Shown: positions 34,346 through 42,448 of the stretch, in pieces | Layout: every line of letters begins with the position of its first letter | Position numbering within the stretch: position 1 is the first letter of the stretch | Assembly: GCF_036311985.1 (NCBI RefSeq) | Contig: NZ_JAZDCJ010000004.1 | Length of the DNA stretch: 64,000 nucleotides | Strand: one strand, 5' to 3' | DNA from: JAZDCJ01 sp036311985 | GTDB lineage: Bacteria; Actinomycetota; Actinomycetes; Actinomycetales; Micrococcaceae | Notes under the pieces: model-generated | Seen by the model: the letters and a program-made list of their open reading frames with translations, nothing else | The model's database searches: none | What the model was told of the DNA's origin: nothing | Program-made: the position numbers and the translations under genes

Positions 34346-35218
34346 ATGGGGACGCCGGAAGCCGATGTCGAGATCACCGAGTCGCTCGTGGGCGCGTTGC
34401 TGCGCGCCCAGCATCCCGATCTGGCCGCGCTGCCGCTCGGTCCGGCGGCGAGCGGTTGGGACAACGCCGTCTACCGCCTCGGCGATGCGCTCGCGGTGAG
34501 GCTGCCGCGCCGCGCCTCCGCCCACCGCCTGCTGTTGAACGAGGTGCGCTGGCTGCCCTTCCTGGCGCCGCGGCTTCCGCTGCCGGTGCCGGCGGCGGTG
34601 CGGCGCGGTCGGCCGGGGGAGGGCTATCCCTACCACTGGGCGGTCGTGCCCTGGTTCGCCGGGTGCGCCGCCGGCCTCGTCCCGCCGCACCGGCGCGACG
34701 CCTACGCCGAGGACCTCGCCGGGTTCTTCCGCTGCCTGCAGGTGCCCGCGCCGGCCGACGCCCCGCGCAACCCCGTGCGCGCCGTGCCCCTGGCCGACCG
34801 CGACGACGCCTTCCGGGAACGGCTCCGGCGGGCGGCCCCGGGCGTGGACCGGCAGCGGTGCGGGCGGCTGTGGGAGGACGGACTCGACGCCCCGCCGCAC
34901 ACCGGGCCGGCGGTGTGGGTCCATGGAGATCCGCATCCGATGAACGTCGTGCTCGGGGCGGGGGAACGGCTCGCCGCCGTCGCCGACTTCGGCGACCTCT
35001 CGGCGGGGGACCCCGCGTGCGACCTCGCGGCGGGATGGCTGCACTTCACCTCCGCGGGCCGGGAACGCTTCCTGTCGGCGCTCGCGGACGACGACGGGGC
35101 CCGGCAGCGGGCGCGGGCGTGGGCCGTGATGATGGGGCTCGTGCTCGCCTCGACCGGCCCGGGGGAGGCGCTGCACGGCGTGGGGATGCACGCGCTCCGG
35201 GAGCTCGGCGCCGCCTGA
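34346..35218 (+). CDS. aminoglycoside phosphotransferase-like kinase (APH family)
   Basis: A 290-residue protein of the APH/choline kinase fold. Catalytic HGDPHPMNVVL and the metal-binding DFGDLSAGDPACDLA motif are intact. The N-terminal SGWDNAVYRLGDALAVRLPRR forms the nucleotide-binding strand pair with a conserved Arg in place of the usual Lys region. Many such genes phosphorylate metabolites rather than drugs, so no resistance claim is justified. It lies alone between the gatCAB terminator and the sugar-transport operon; the start is set by the 7-nt gap to the -10 box. Confidence 0.82.
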   Translation: MGTPEADVEITESLVGALLRAQHPDLAALPLGPAASGWDNAVYRLGDALAVRLPRRASAHRLLLNEVRWLPFLAPRLPLPVPAAVRRGRPGEGYPYHWAVVPWFAGCAAGLVPPHRRDAYAEDLAGFFRCLQVPAPADAPRNPVRAVPLADRDDAFRERLRRAAPGVDRQRCGRLWEDGLDAPPHTGPAVWVHGDPHPMNVVLGAGERLAAVADFGDLSAGDPACDLAAGWLHFTSAGRERFLSALADDDGARQRARAWAVMMGLVLASTGPGEALHGVGMHALRELGAA

Positions 35219-35256
35219 GCGGCATCGGCCCGCGTGGTCCAAACCTGTCGCGTTGA

Positions 35257-35291
35257 TGATGGAATGTGATCTTTTCAAAAGTAATCCATCA
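35257..35291. promoter_or_regulatory. AT-rich nested inverted repeats
   Basis: Exact arms TGATGGA (35257-35263) and TCCATCA (35285-35291) flank a second perfect dyad, CTTTT-C-AAAAG (35271-35281). The stretch is markedly AT-rich compared with everything around it. It lies upstream of the two LacI-like operators and could be a further regulator site or the terminator of the preceding gene. Confidence 0.45.
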
Positions 35292-35328
35292 AACAATTGC
35301 GAATGAGACGCGCGTCACCTACGCCGGG

Positions 35329-35340
35329 TGAATCGATTAA
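35329..35340. promoter_or_regulatory. LacI-type operator, first copy
   Basis: TGAATCGATTAA is a near-palindrome around a central CG, the classic form of LacI/GalR operators. It lies 58 bp before the start of the first permease gene. Confidence 0.55.
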
Positions 35341-35341
35341 G

Positions 35342-35353
35342 TGAATCGGTTCA
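35342..35353. promoter_or_regulatory. LacI-type operator, second copy
   Basis: TGAATCGGTTCA lies 13 bp (centre to centre) downstream of the first copy. Two closely spaced sites suggest cooperative binding and tight sugar-dependent repression. No LacI gene is encoded in this window, so the regulator must lie elsewhere. Confidence 0.55.
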
Positions 35354-35397
35354 CATCCACGGCCGATGGCGGCGAATCAACGAAGGAGCGCGTAGGG

Positions 35398-36443
35398 ATG
35401 TCCTTGACGACCAATTCCCCGGCGGACACCGCGGCCGGCCACCCGGCCCCGCAGCGAGTGGGCCGGAAGCGTCCCGAGCCCGCCGGCCGTGCGGGGCGGG
35501 CCGGGCGCCCGGGGCGCCCCGTGGACCGGAAGCCGTTCCGCGTCCGCCTGCTCCACGACTGGCAGATGCTCGCCATGATGGTGCCCGGCGTGGCCTTCCT
35601 GCTGCTCTTCTTCTACATCCCGACCTGGGCAACGTCATCGCCTTCCAGGACTACCAGCCGTACCTCGGCATCGGGGACTCCGAGTGGGTGGGCTTCAGCA
35701 ACTTCACGGGGCTGTTCGACAACCCGGACTTCCTGAACGCCTTCGGCAACACCCTCTACCTCGCCGCCTGGCAGCTGCTCTTCTTCTTCCCGATCCCGCT
35801 GCTGCTCGCGGTCGCGGTCGACTCCCTCGTCAGCCAGCGGGCGCGGCGGTGGTTCCAGAGCATCGTCTACCTGCCGCACTTCCTCTCATGGGTCCTCGTG
35901 ATCGCGCTCTTCCAGCAGGTCCTCCGCGGGGCCGGGCTCGTGAACAACGCCCTGCGCCACCTGGGCATGGATGCGATCCCGTTCATGACCAACCCGGACA
36001 CCTTCCCCGTCCTCGTGGTGGTGCAGCTGGTCTGGAAGGACGCCGGCTGGGCCATGATCATCTTCCTGGCCGCGCTGGCCAGCGTGGACACCTCCCTCTA
36101 CGAGGCGGCGGCCGCCGACGGTGCCGGACGCTGGCGCCGGCTGTGGCACATCACGCTGCCGGCCCTGCGCCCCGTGATCATCCTCCTGCTCATCCTGCGC
36201 ATCGGCGACATCCTCTCCGTCGGCTTCGAGCAGTTCATCCTGCAGCGCGACGCCGTCGGTGCCGGCGCGGCGGAAGTGCTCGACACCTTCACCTACTACG
36301 CGGGCGTCGTCGGCGGGGGATGGAGCGTCGGCGCGGCCGCCGGACTCTTCAAGGGCGTCATCAGCCTGATCCTCATCGTCGGAGCCAACAAGCTCGCCCA
36401 CAAGTTCGGCGAAGCAGGCATCTACCAGAAGAGCAGCCACTAG
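35398..36443 (+). pseudogene. sugar ABC transporter permease (LplB-like), frameshifted
   Basis: Inner-membrane permease of a CUT1-type carbohydrate importer. The N-terminal part, MSLTTNSPAD through VPGVAFLLLFFYIPT, is read in one frame; the rest (GNVIAFQDYQPYLGIGDSEWVGF onward) in the frame reached by restoring one base. At 35621-35630 the sequence reads CGACCTGGGC where CGACCCTGGGC would give the expected IPTLGNVIAF, so a single C appears to be missing. The EAA loop EAAAADGAGRWRRLWHITLPAL is intact downstream. With the base restored the product would be about 348 residues, normal for the family. As given it is split. A read-level check is needed because the change is in a short C run. Confidence 0.8.
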
Positions 36444-36469
36444 GGTGCCCGCCTGGCAAGGAGAAAACC

Positions 36470-37174
36470 ATGACCGTTCCCACCGCCACCAGCCTCGAGA
36501 AGAAGCCCGGCAAGGCCGACTCGATCCGTCCCGTGTGGAAGGAGAAGCCCTCCGCTCCGCTCAAGCTCGCCAAGTTCGCGCTGCTCATGGGCTTCGCCGT
36601 CGCGATCGTCATCCCCATCCTCGTCGCGGTCTCGACCTCGCTCGCGGACAACGAGTAGCTCTTCGCGCCCGGCCTGATCCCGTCGTTCCTCATGGTCCGC
36701 CAGCTCGGCCTGCTGGACACGATCTGGTCGCTCATCCTGCCGGGAACGTTCGCCGCGATCAACGTCGTCGTCGTGCGGGCGTTCTTCATGAACATCCCCC
36801 GCGAGCTCATGGAGAGCGCGCGGATCGACGGGGCCTCCGACTGGCAGATCCTGTGGCGGATCGTGCTTCCCCTGTCCAAGGCGGTCGTCGCCGTCGTCGG
36901 GCTCTTCTACGCGGTCGGCTTCTGGAACGCGTTCTTCAACGCGATGCTCTACATCAACAACCAGGACCTCTGGCCCGTGCGGCTGATCCTGCGCAACTAC
37001 GTCATCCAGGGTTCCCAGCTCGCCGCGGACCAGCTCGGCGTCGACGTCGTCGCCGCCCCGCAGGGCATGAAGATGGCCGTCGTCGTGATCGCGCTGATCC
37101 CGATCTGCGCCCTCTACCCCTTCCTCCAGCGCCACGTCACCAAGGGCGTCATCACCGGTGCCATCAAGGGCTGA
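36470..37174 (+). pseudogene. sugar ABC transporter permease (LplC-like), internal deletion and stop
   Basis: Second permease of the same importer. It starts MTVPTATSLEKKPGKADSIRP after an AAGGAG site, runs through the first helix to VAVSTSLADNE, then meets TAG at 36656-36658. The same frame resumes at once with LFAPGLIPSFLMVRQLGLLDT, sequence that in intact homologues lies some 70-75 residues further on. About 210-225 bp coding for the periplasmic loop and two helices are therefore missing and the junction carries a stop. The EAA loop (ELMESARIDGASDWQILWRIVLP) and C-terminus AIKG remain. An ATG at 36692 opens the downstream remnant but cannot give a working permease. Confidence 0.8.
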
Positions 37175-37256
37175 GGCCCCGGCGACCGGGGCGCCCCGTT
37201 CCCTTGAGGCTCCGCTCCCTCAGACACCGTCACCCAACCATCAGAGAGGCAACACC

Positions 37257-37955
37257 ATGACCACTTCACCGGCCATCACCCGGGGATTCAACCGCAAGAC
37301 CTTCCTCGGCGCGTTCGGCGCCGCGGCGGCGGGCGTAGCCCTGGCCGGCTGCGGGAACGGCGGCGGGGGCGGCGGGGGCGGCACCGCCGCCGACTCCGCG
37401 ACGCTGCAGCTGCCCACGTACAAGGAGCTCAGCGGCATGAACCCGGACTTCCCGGGCAACGCCGACGGCCTCCAGGCCGTGTACCGGAACATGCCCGCCC
37501 CGACCGCCTCGACGCAGGGGGCGCCGCTCAAGGGCAACGTGACGGGCCTGACCCAGACCTTCGACACCGTGGCGCCCGGCATGAAGGACAACCCCTTCTG
37601 GCAGCGCCTGAACTCCTCGCTCGGCGACGGCCCGGGCGAGGAGATCCACGTCTGGAACCGGCGGTCCGCGGGACGCGCGGCCCCCGAGCGCGTCGTCGTC
37701 ATCGAGGACGGGGACGGCGGCCACGGCGGCGCGGACCCGAAGCTCATCGCCGAGTTCCTGCGCTTCGCGCGGGACGGCGGCGCCACCCAGACCAGCCCGA
37801 TGGCGGCCCGCGAGGCCGTCGCCGCGGGCGTCACGGCGGCGGCCTCGCTGCGCGGCGACGGTTCGGCCCTGCCCGTCCCGGAGCTTCCCCGGGAGCTGCT
37901 CGAGTACTTCGCCGCCGGCCAGCCGGCCCCCGTGCAGGAGCAAGCGTGTGCCTGA
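37257..37955 (+). pseudogene. chimera: sugar-binding lipoprotein N-terminus fused to Gfo/Idh/MocA oxidoreductase C-terminus
   Basis: An open 232-residue frame made of two unrelated parts. Residues 1-125 are the start of an extracellular solute-binding lipoprotein: twin-Arg-like RGFNRKTFLGAFG, lipobox ALAGC, Gly-rich spacer, then YRNMPAPTAS and FDTVAPGMKDNPFWQRLN as in LplA-type proteins, which normally exceed 500 residues. From about 37640 the sequence becomes the C-terminal end of a Gfo/Idh/MocA dehydrogenase (EEIHVWNRR, GGHGGADPKLIAEFLRFARDGG, TSPMAAREAVAAG). A deletion of probably about 2 kb joins the two genes in frame. Neither part can work. The stop overlaps the alpha-galactosidase start. 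I am confident of the first part, fairly confident of the second. Confidence 0.75.
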
Positions 37956-39120
37956 CGCGGCTGCACCCGGGTCGACCACGACCGCGGCTTCTTCCGGCAT
38001 GGCCGCCGTGGACGGGCACTGGGGCTCCCTGGCGGCGACGCCTCCGATGGGCTGGAACAGCTGGAACCAGGTCCACGAGGCCGTCACCGAGGACGTCGTC
38101 ATCGCGGCGGCCGAGGCCATGGTCTCCCGTGGCCTGGTCGACGCTGGCTACGAGTACGTCGTCGTCGACGACTGCTGGCAGTCCGCGGAACGGACGCCGG
38201 AGGGGCTGCTGCTCCCGAACCCCGGGCGCTTCCCCCGGGGCATGAAGGCGGTCGCGGACCACGTGCACTCGCTCGGCCTGAAGTTCGGCATGTACTCCGC
38301 GCCCGGGGAACGCACGTGCGCGGGGCGCCTGGGCAGCTCCGGGCATGAGGAGCGGGACGCGTCGATGTTCGCGGAATGGGGCGTGGACTTCCTCAAGTAC
38401 GACTGGTGCGGCGCCGGGCCGCTGACGCCGGAGTCGGTGAGGCCCGCGTTCGAGCGCATGCGGGACCCGCTCGTGGCGACGGGCCGCGACATCGTCTACT
38501 CCGTGTCCGAGTACGGCGTCGCCCGGCCGTGGGAGTGGGGCCGGGGGACGGCCCATCTGTGGCGGACGACGTTCGACATCTGGCCGCACTGGGGATCGGT
38601 GTTCGCGCTGCTCAACCAGCAGTGGGCGGCCTGTGCGGGCAGCGGTCCCGGAGGCTGGGCCGATCCCGACATGCTCCAGGTCGGCAACGGGACGCTGACA
38701 CCCGAGGAGAACCGGAGCCACATGGCCCTCTGGGCGCTCCTTCCGGCCCCGTTGTTCGCCGGCAACGACCTCGCGGCCGCGAGCGACGACGTCGTGCGGC
38801 TGCTCACCCACCCGGGATTGATCGCCGTCAACCAGGATCCGCTCGGGCGCCGCGCCCGGCTCGTCGCGGTGACGCCGGAGGTGATGGTCTGGGCGCGCGA
38901 ACTCGCCGGAGGCGATCTCGTCCTGGGCGTGTTGAATCATACGGAAGGCCCCGTCGAGGCGGCTGTTCCGCTCGTGCAGGCGGGCGTCGTCGGCCGCTGC
39001 ACGGCCGTGGACGTGTTCTCGGGGCGGGAGCTCGGAGAACCGGGCGTGGGCTACAAGGCGGTGCTCGAGCGGCACGACACCGCCGTGCTGCGCTTCAATC
39101 GCGTTCCATCCCGGCCATGA
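37948..39120 (+). CDS. alpha-galactosidase, glycoside hydrolase family 27
   Basis: Hydrolyses terminal alpha-1,6-galactosyl groups of melibiose-type sugars. The 390-residue enzyme has the GH27 hallmarks: TPPMGWNSWN near residue 32, VVVDDCWQ, the nucleophile Asp in FLKYDWCGAG, and the acid/base Asp in GWADPDMLQVGN, plus the C-terminal beta-sandwich. No signal peptide is evident, so it is intracellular and expects sugars imported by the transporter encoded upstream, which is broken. The GTG at 37948 overlaps the preceding frame; an ATG at 37999 is an alternative. The 3' end overlaps the LysR gene tail-to-tail by 26 nt. Confidence 0.92.
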   Translation: MPDAAAPGSTTTAASSGMAAVDGHWGSLAATPPMGWNSWNQVHEAVTEDVVIAAAEAMVSRGLVDAGYEYVVVDDCWQSAERTPEGLLLPNPGRFPRGMKAVADHVHSLGLKFGMYSAPGERTCAGRLGSSGHEERDASMFAEWGVDFLKYDWCGAGPLTPESVRPAFERMRDPLVATGRDIVYSVSEYGVARPWEWGRGTAHLWRTTFDIWPHWGSVFALLNQQWAACAGSGPGGWADPDMLQVGNGTLTPEENRSHMALWALLPAPLFAGNDLAAASDDVVRLLTHPGLIAVNQDPLGRRARLVAVTPEVMVWARELAGGDLVLGVLNHTEGPVEAAVPLVQAGVVGRCTAVDVFSGRELGEPGVGYKAVLERHDTAVLRFNRVPSRP

Positions 39121-40015
39121 CCTCGCCGAGGGCGTCGCAGACGGTCCGCACCGAGCGCCGCTTGAGGCCCTCGGGCCGGACCAGGAGGTCGATCCTGCGG
39201 CGCGTGCTGATGCCGCGCAGCGGGCGCAGCACCACGCCCTCGCTCAGCGCGCGGGTCCCGGCGACGCCGGCCGTGTAGCGGGGCAGCAGTCCGATCACGC
39301 CGCCCGCCGCGACGAGCGAGGCGACGGTCGTGTAGTCGTTGATCCGGTGCGCGACGCGGACCGGCGTGCTCGTCACGGCCGCGACGGCGCCGAGCACGTC
39401 GGCGGGGGAGTATCCGGTCCGGCTCGTCACCCAGGTCTCGCCCGCGACGTCGTCGACCTCCAGTTCCGCCCGGGCGGCGAGCGGGTGCCCGGCGGGCAGG
39501 GCCACGTCGAGCGGCTCGTGCGCGAGCGGCAGGACCGCGACCCGGCGCTCGGGCCACGGCGGACTGTGGTCCATGCGATGGGCCAGCACGACGTCGTAGC
39601 GCGCCGTCAGGGCCGGGAAGTCCTCTTGCGCGACGTCCTCGTCGGAGAACAGGACGCGCGGCAGCCCCGGTCCGCCCAGGCGCGCCGCGAGCGGCCCGAA
39701 GAGCGACTGGCCCGCGCTGTGGAAGCCGCAGACCGTGACCTCGCCCTCGGCGGACCCGTGGTAGCTGACGAGCGCCGCCCGGGCGTCGGCGAGGGCGCTG
39801 ACGACGGCGGCTCCGGCTTCGGCCAGCACCTCGCCGGCGTCGGTGAGGACCAGGGTCCTCCCGTCGCGGCGGGTCAGGGGCACGCCCGCGCTGCGCTGCA
39901 GGAGCGCGAGCTGCTGGGAGACGGCCGAGGGCGTGACGCGGAGCATGTCGGCGACGGCCTTGACGGATCCGAGCTCGCCGAGCTCCCGCAGGATCCTGAG
40001 TTGGTTGACCTCCAT
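39095..40015 (-). CDS. LysR family transcriptional regulator
   Basis: A 306-residue regulator with an N-terminal winged helix (residues 1-60: LRILRELGELGSVKAVADMLRVTPSAVSQQLALLQ) and a periplasmic-binding-fold effector domain. It is divergent from tdh-kbl across 129 bp that contain two adjacent palindromes, the usual arrangement for a LysR activator of the neighbouring operon, so threonine or glycine catabolism is its likely target. The effector is unknown. Its 3' end overlaps that of the alpha-galactosidase on the other strand. Confidence 0.87.
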   Translation of the reverse strand: MEVNQLRILRELGELGSVKAVADMLRVTPSAVSQQLALLQRSAGVPLTRRDGRTLVLTDAGEVLAEAGAAVVSALADARAALVSYHGSAEGEVTVCGFHSAGQSLFGPLAARLGGPGLPRVLFSDEDVAQEDFPALTARYDVVLAHRMDHSPPWPERRVAVLPLAHEPLDVALPAGHPLAARAELEVDDVAGETWVTSRTGYSPADVLGAVAAVTSTPVRVAHRINDYTTVASLVAAGGVIGLLPRYTAGVAGTRALSEGVVLRPLRGISTRRRIDLLVRPEGLKRRSVRTVCDALGEVMAGMERD

Positions 40016-40044
40016 GCACCGAGTCTAAACATAAGTAAAACCTA

Positions 40045-40067
40045 AATCGACGATTGAGAAAGTTCTC
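40045..40067. promoter_or_regulatory. two adjacent palindromes between lysR and tdh
   Basis: AATCG-A-CGATT (40045-40055) is followed directly by GAGAA-AG-TTCTC (40056-40067). The surrounding 60 bp are AT-rich compared with the genome. Either or both may be LysR sites controlling the divergent genes. Confidence 0.5.
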
Positions 40068-40144
40068 GTTGTGCTAAGTCGTTGCGGCGGGTCTAATGGG
40101 TGGTGCGGTGCGCACTGGCGCCGACGAGGAACGAGGGGAACACC

Positions 40145-41191
40145 ATGAAGGCGCTCTACAAGTCCGGACCGCACGCCGGCCTGGAACTGGTCGACCGGCC
40201 CGAGCCCGAGACCGGTGCGCACGACGTGAAGATCCGCGTCATGACGACCGGCATCTGCGGCACCGACCTCCACATCCTGGCCTACGACGAGGCCGCGCGG
40301 GCCATGATCAACGCCCCGATGATCCCGGGCCACGAGTTCTACGGCGAGGTCGTCGAGGTGGGCTCGCTGACGGGCCACGTCCAGGTCGGCGACCGCGTCT
40401 CCGGCGAGGGCCACGTGGTCTGCGGCATGTGCCGCAATTGCCGTGCCGGGCGCCGCCAGATGTGCATCAACACCGTCTCGGTCGGCGTGCAGCGCGACGG
40501 CGCCTTCGCCGAATACGTCGTGATCCCCGAGGCCAACGTCTGGGTGCACCGCTCCGACGCCGTGACCCCGGAGCTCGGCGCCGTCTTCGACCCCTTCGGC
40601 AACGCCGTGCACACGGCCCTGTCCTTCCCGCTCGTCGGCGAGGACGTCCTCATCACGGGCGCCGGCCCGATCGGGCTCATGGCCATCGAGGTGGCCCGCC
40701 ACGCCGGGGCGCGCAAGATCGTCGTCACCGACGTCTCCGCGCCGCGGCTCGAGCTGGCCCGGTCCCTCGGGGTCGACCTCGCCGTCGACGTCTCGGCCAC
40801 GAGGATCGCCGACGCGCAGCGGGAGCTCGGGATGCTCGAGGGCTTCGACATCGGGCTCGAGATGTCCGGGCACCCGTCCGCCCTGCCCGAGATGATCGAC
40901 AACATGAACCACGGCGGCAAGATCGCCATGCTCGGACTGCCCAGCGCCCCGATCGACATCAACTGGGGCAAGGTCGTCACCCACATGCTCACGCTCAAGG
41001 GCATCTACGGGCGCGAGATGTTCGAGACATGGTACGCCATGAGCGCCATGCTCTCCTCCAACGCGCAGCTGCGTGAGAGGATCGCCTCGATCGTCACCGA
41101 CCGGCTCCCGGCCACGGAATGGGAGGCCGGCTTCGCGGCGGCCGCCGCCGGCCACGGCGGCAAGGTCGTGCTCGACTGGACCGTCTTCTAG
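40145..41191 (+). CDS. tdh: L-threonine 3-dehydrogenase
   Basis: Zinc-dependent medium-chain dehydrogenase that oxidises L-threonine to 2-amino-3-oxobutyrate with NAD+. The 348-residue protein contains the catalytic zinc ligands (GICGTDLHI, PGHEFYGEV), the structural zinc Cys cluster (CGMCRNCRAGRRQMC), and GAGPIGLMAIEVARHAG in the NAD fold. It is followed 13 nt later by kbl, which consumes its unstable product, so the pair forms the threonine-to-glycine route. Start follows GAGGGGAA. Confidence 0.95.
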   Translation: MKALYKSGPHAGLELVDRPEPETGAHDVKIRVMTTGICGTDLHILAYDEAARAMINAPMIPGHEFYGEVVEVGSLTGHVQVGDRVSGEGHVVCGMCRNCRAGRRQMCINTVSVGVQRDGAFAEYVVIPEANVWVHRSDAVTPELGAVFDPFGNAVHTALSFPLVGEDVLITGAGPIGLMAIEVARHAGARKIVVTDVSAPRLELARSLGVDLAVDVSATRIADAQRELGMLEGFDIGLEMSGHPSALPEMIDNMNHGGKIAMLGLPSAPIDINWGKVVTHMLTLKGIYGREMFETWYAMSAMLSSNAQLRERIASIVTDRLPATEWEAGFAAAAAGHGGKVVLDWTVF

Positions 41192-41204
41192 GAAGGGAAA
41201 ACCC

Positions 41205-42404
41205 ATGTACACGACCCTCAAGGAGCAGCTCGGCGCCGAACTGGCGCAGATCGAGGCCGACGGCCTGTTCAAGCGCGAGCGCCACATCGACTCCGCCCAG
41301 TCCAACCGCATCGCCGCGGGCCCCCTCGGCGGCCCGTCGCGGCCCGTGCTGAACTTCTGCGCCAACAACTACCTGGGCCTCGCCGACGACCCCCGGCTCA
41401 TCGCCTCCGCCAAGGCGGCCCTCGACGAGCGCGGCTTCGGCATGGCCTCGGTGCGCTTCATCTGCGGCACGCAGGATGCGCACCTCGAGCTCGAGGGCCG
41501 CCTCTCCGGCTTCCTCGGCACCGAGGACACGATCCTCTTCTCCAGCTGCTTCGACGCCAACGGAGGCGTCTTCGAATCGCTCTTCGGCCCCGAGGACGCC
41601 ATCATCTCCGACGCGCTCAACCACGCGTCCATCATCGACGGCATCCGCCTGAGCAAGGCGGCGCGCTTCCGCTACGCCAACCAGGACATGGCCGACCTCG
41701 AGGAACAGCTGAACGCCGCGGCCCGGATGAACGACGGCGCCGGCCCCCGACGGAGCGTCATCGTCACCGACGGGGTGTTCTCCATGGACGGCTACCTCGC
41801 GCCGCTGCGCGAGATCTGCGACCTCGCCGAGCGCTTCGGCGCGCTCGTCATGGTGGACGACTCCCACGCCGTCGGCTTCATGGGCCCCACGGGCGCCGGC
41901 ACCCCGGAACACGCCGGCGTCTCGGACCGCGTCGACCTCTACACCGGGACCTTCGGCAAGGCCCTCGGCGGGGCCTCCGGCGGCTACGTCTCCGGCCGCG
42001 CCGAGATCATCGCCCTGCTGCGGCAGAAGGCGCGCCCCTACCTCTTCTCCAACTCGCTCGCCCCCGCGATCGTCGCGGCGACCCTCACGGCGCTCGAGCT
42101 CGTCGAGGGCTCGGGCGAGCTGCGCGCCCGGCTCTTCGAGAACGCCGCGCACTTCCGCCGGCGGATGGAGGAGGAGGGCTTCGAACTCCTTCCCGGCGAG
42201 CACGCGATCGTCCCCGTCATGTTCGGCGACGCCGTCAAGGCCGCCGAGGTCGCCGACCGCATGCTCGGGCACGGCGTGTTCGTCACGGCCTTCAGCTTCC
42301 CGGTGGTGCCGCGCGGCGCCGCGCGCATCCGCGTGCAGCTCTCCGCCGCGCACACCCCGGAGGACATCGAGGCCTGCGTCGCCGCCTTCGTCGCGGCACG
42401 CTGA
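41205..42404 (+). CDS. kbl: glycine C-acetyltransferase (2-amino-3-ketobutyrate CoA ligase)
   Basis: PLP enzyme cleaving 2-amino-3-oxobutyrate with CoA to glycine and acetyl-CoA. The 399-residue chain matches the alpha-oxoamine synthase family: NFCANNYLGLADDPRL, the cofactor contacts DALNHASIIDGIRLS and DDSHAVGFMG, and the Schiff-base Lys in GTFGKALGGASGGY. Start ATG at 41205 has a GGAAGGG site. It is coupled with tdh, and the next gene may handle the glycine produced. Confidence 0.95.
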   Translation: MYTTLKEQLGAELAQIEADGLFKRERHIDSAQSNRIAAGPLGGPSRPVLNFCANNYLGLADDPRLIASAKAALDERGFGMASVRFICGTQDAHLELEGRLSGFLGTEDTILFSSCFDANGGVFESLFGPEDAIISDALNHASIIDGIRLSKAARFRYANQDMADLEEQLNAAARMNDGAGPRRSVIVTDGVFSMDGYLAPLREICDLAERFGALVMVDDSHAVGFMGPTGAGTPEHAGVSDRVDLYTGTFGKALGGASGGYVSGRAEIIALLRQKARPYLFSNSLAPAIVAATLTALELVEGSGELRARLFENAAHFRRRMEEEGFELLPGEHAIVPVMFGDAVKAAEVADRMLGHGVFVTAFSFPVVPRGAARIRVQLSAAHTPEDIEACVAAFVAAR

Positions 42405-42448
42405 CGCCCGGGCAGCCCTCCGATGACGGGACGTGGCAGGCTGGGACC

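Noticed and set aside
34346..35218. Antibiotic resistance gene
   Set aside because: The protein is only generally similar to the APH fold; nothing specific to a known resistance enzyme and no mobile context.
35621..35632. Programmed ribosomal frameshift in the first permease
   Set aside because: No slippery heptamer or downstream pseudoknot is visible, permeases of this family are not known to use frameshifting, and the neighbouring genes are broken as well.
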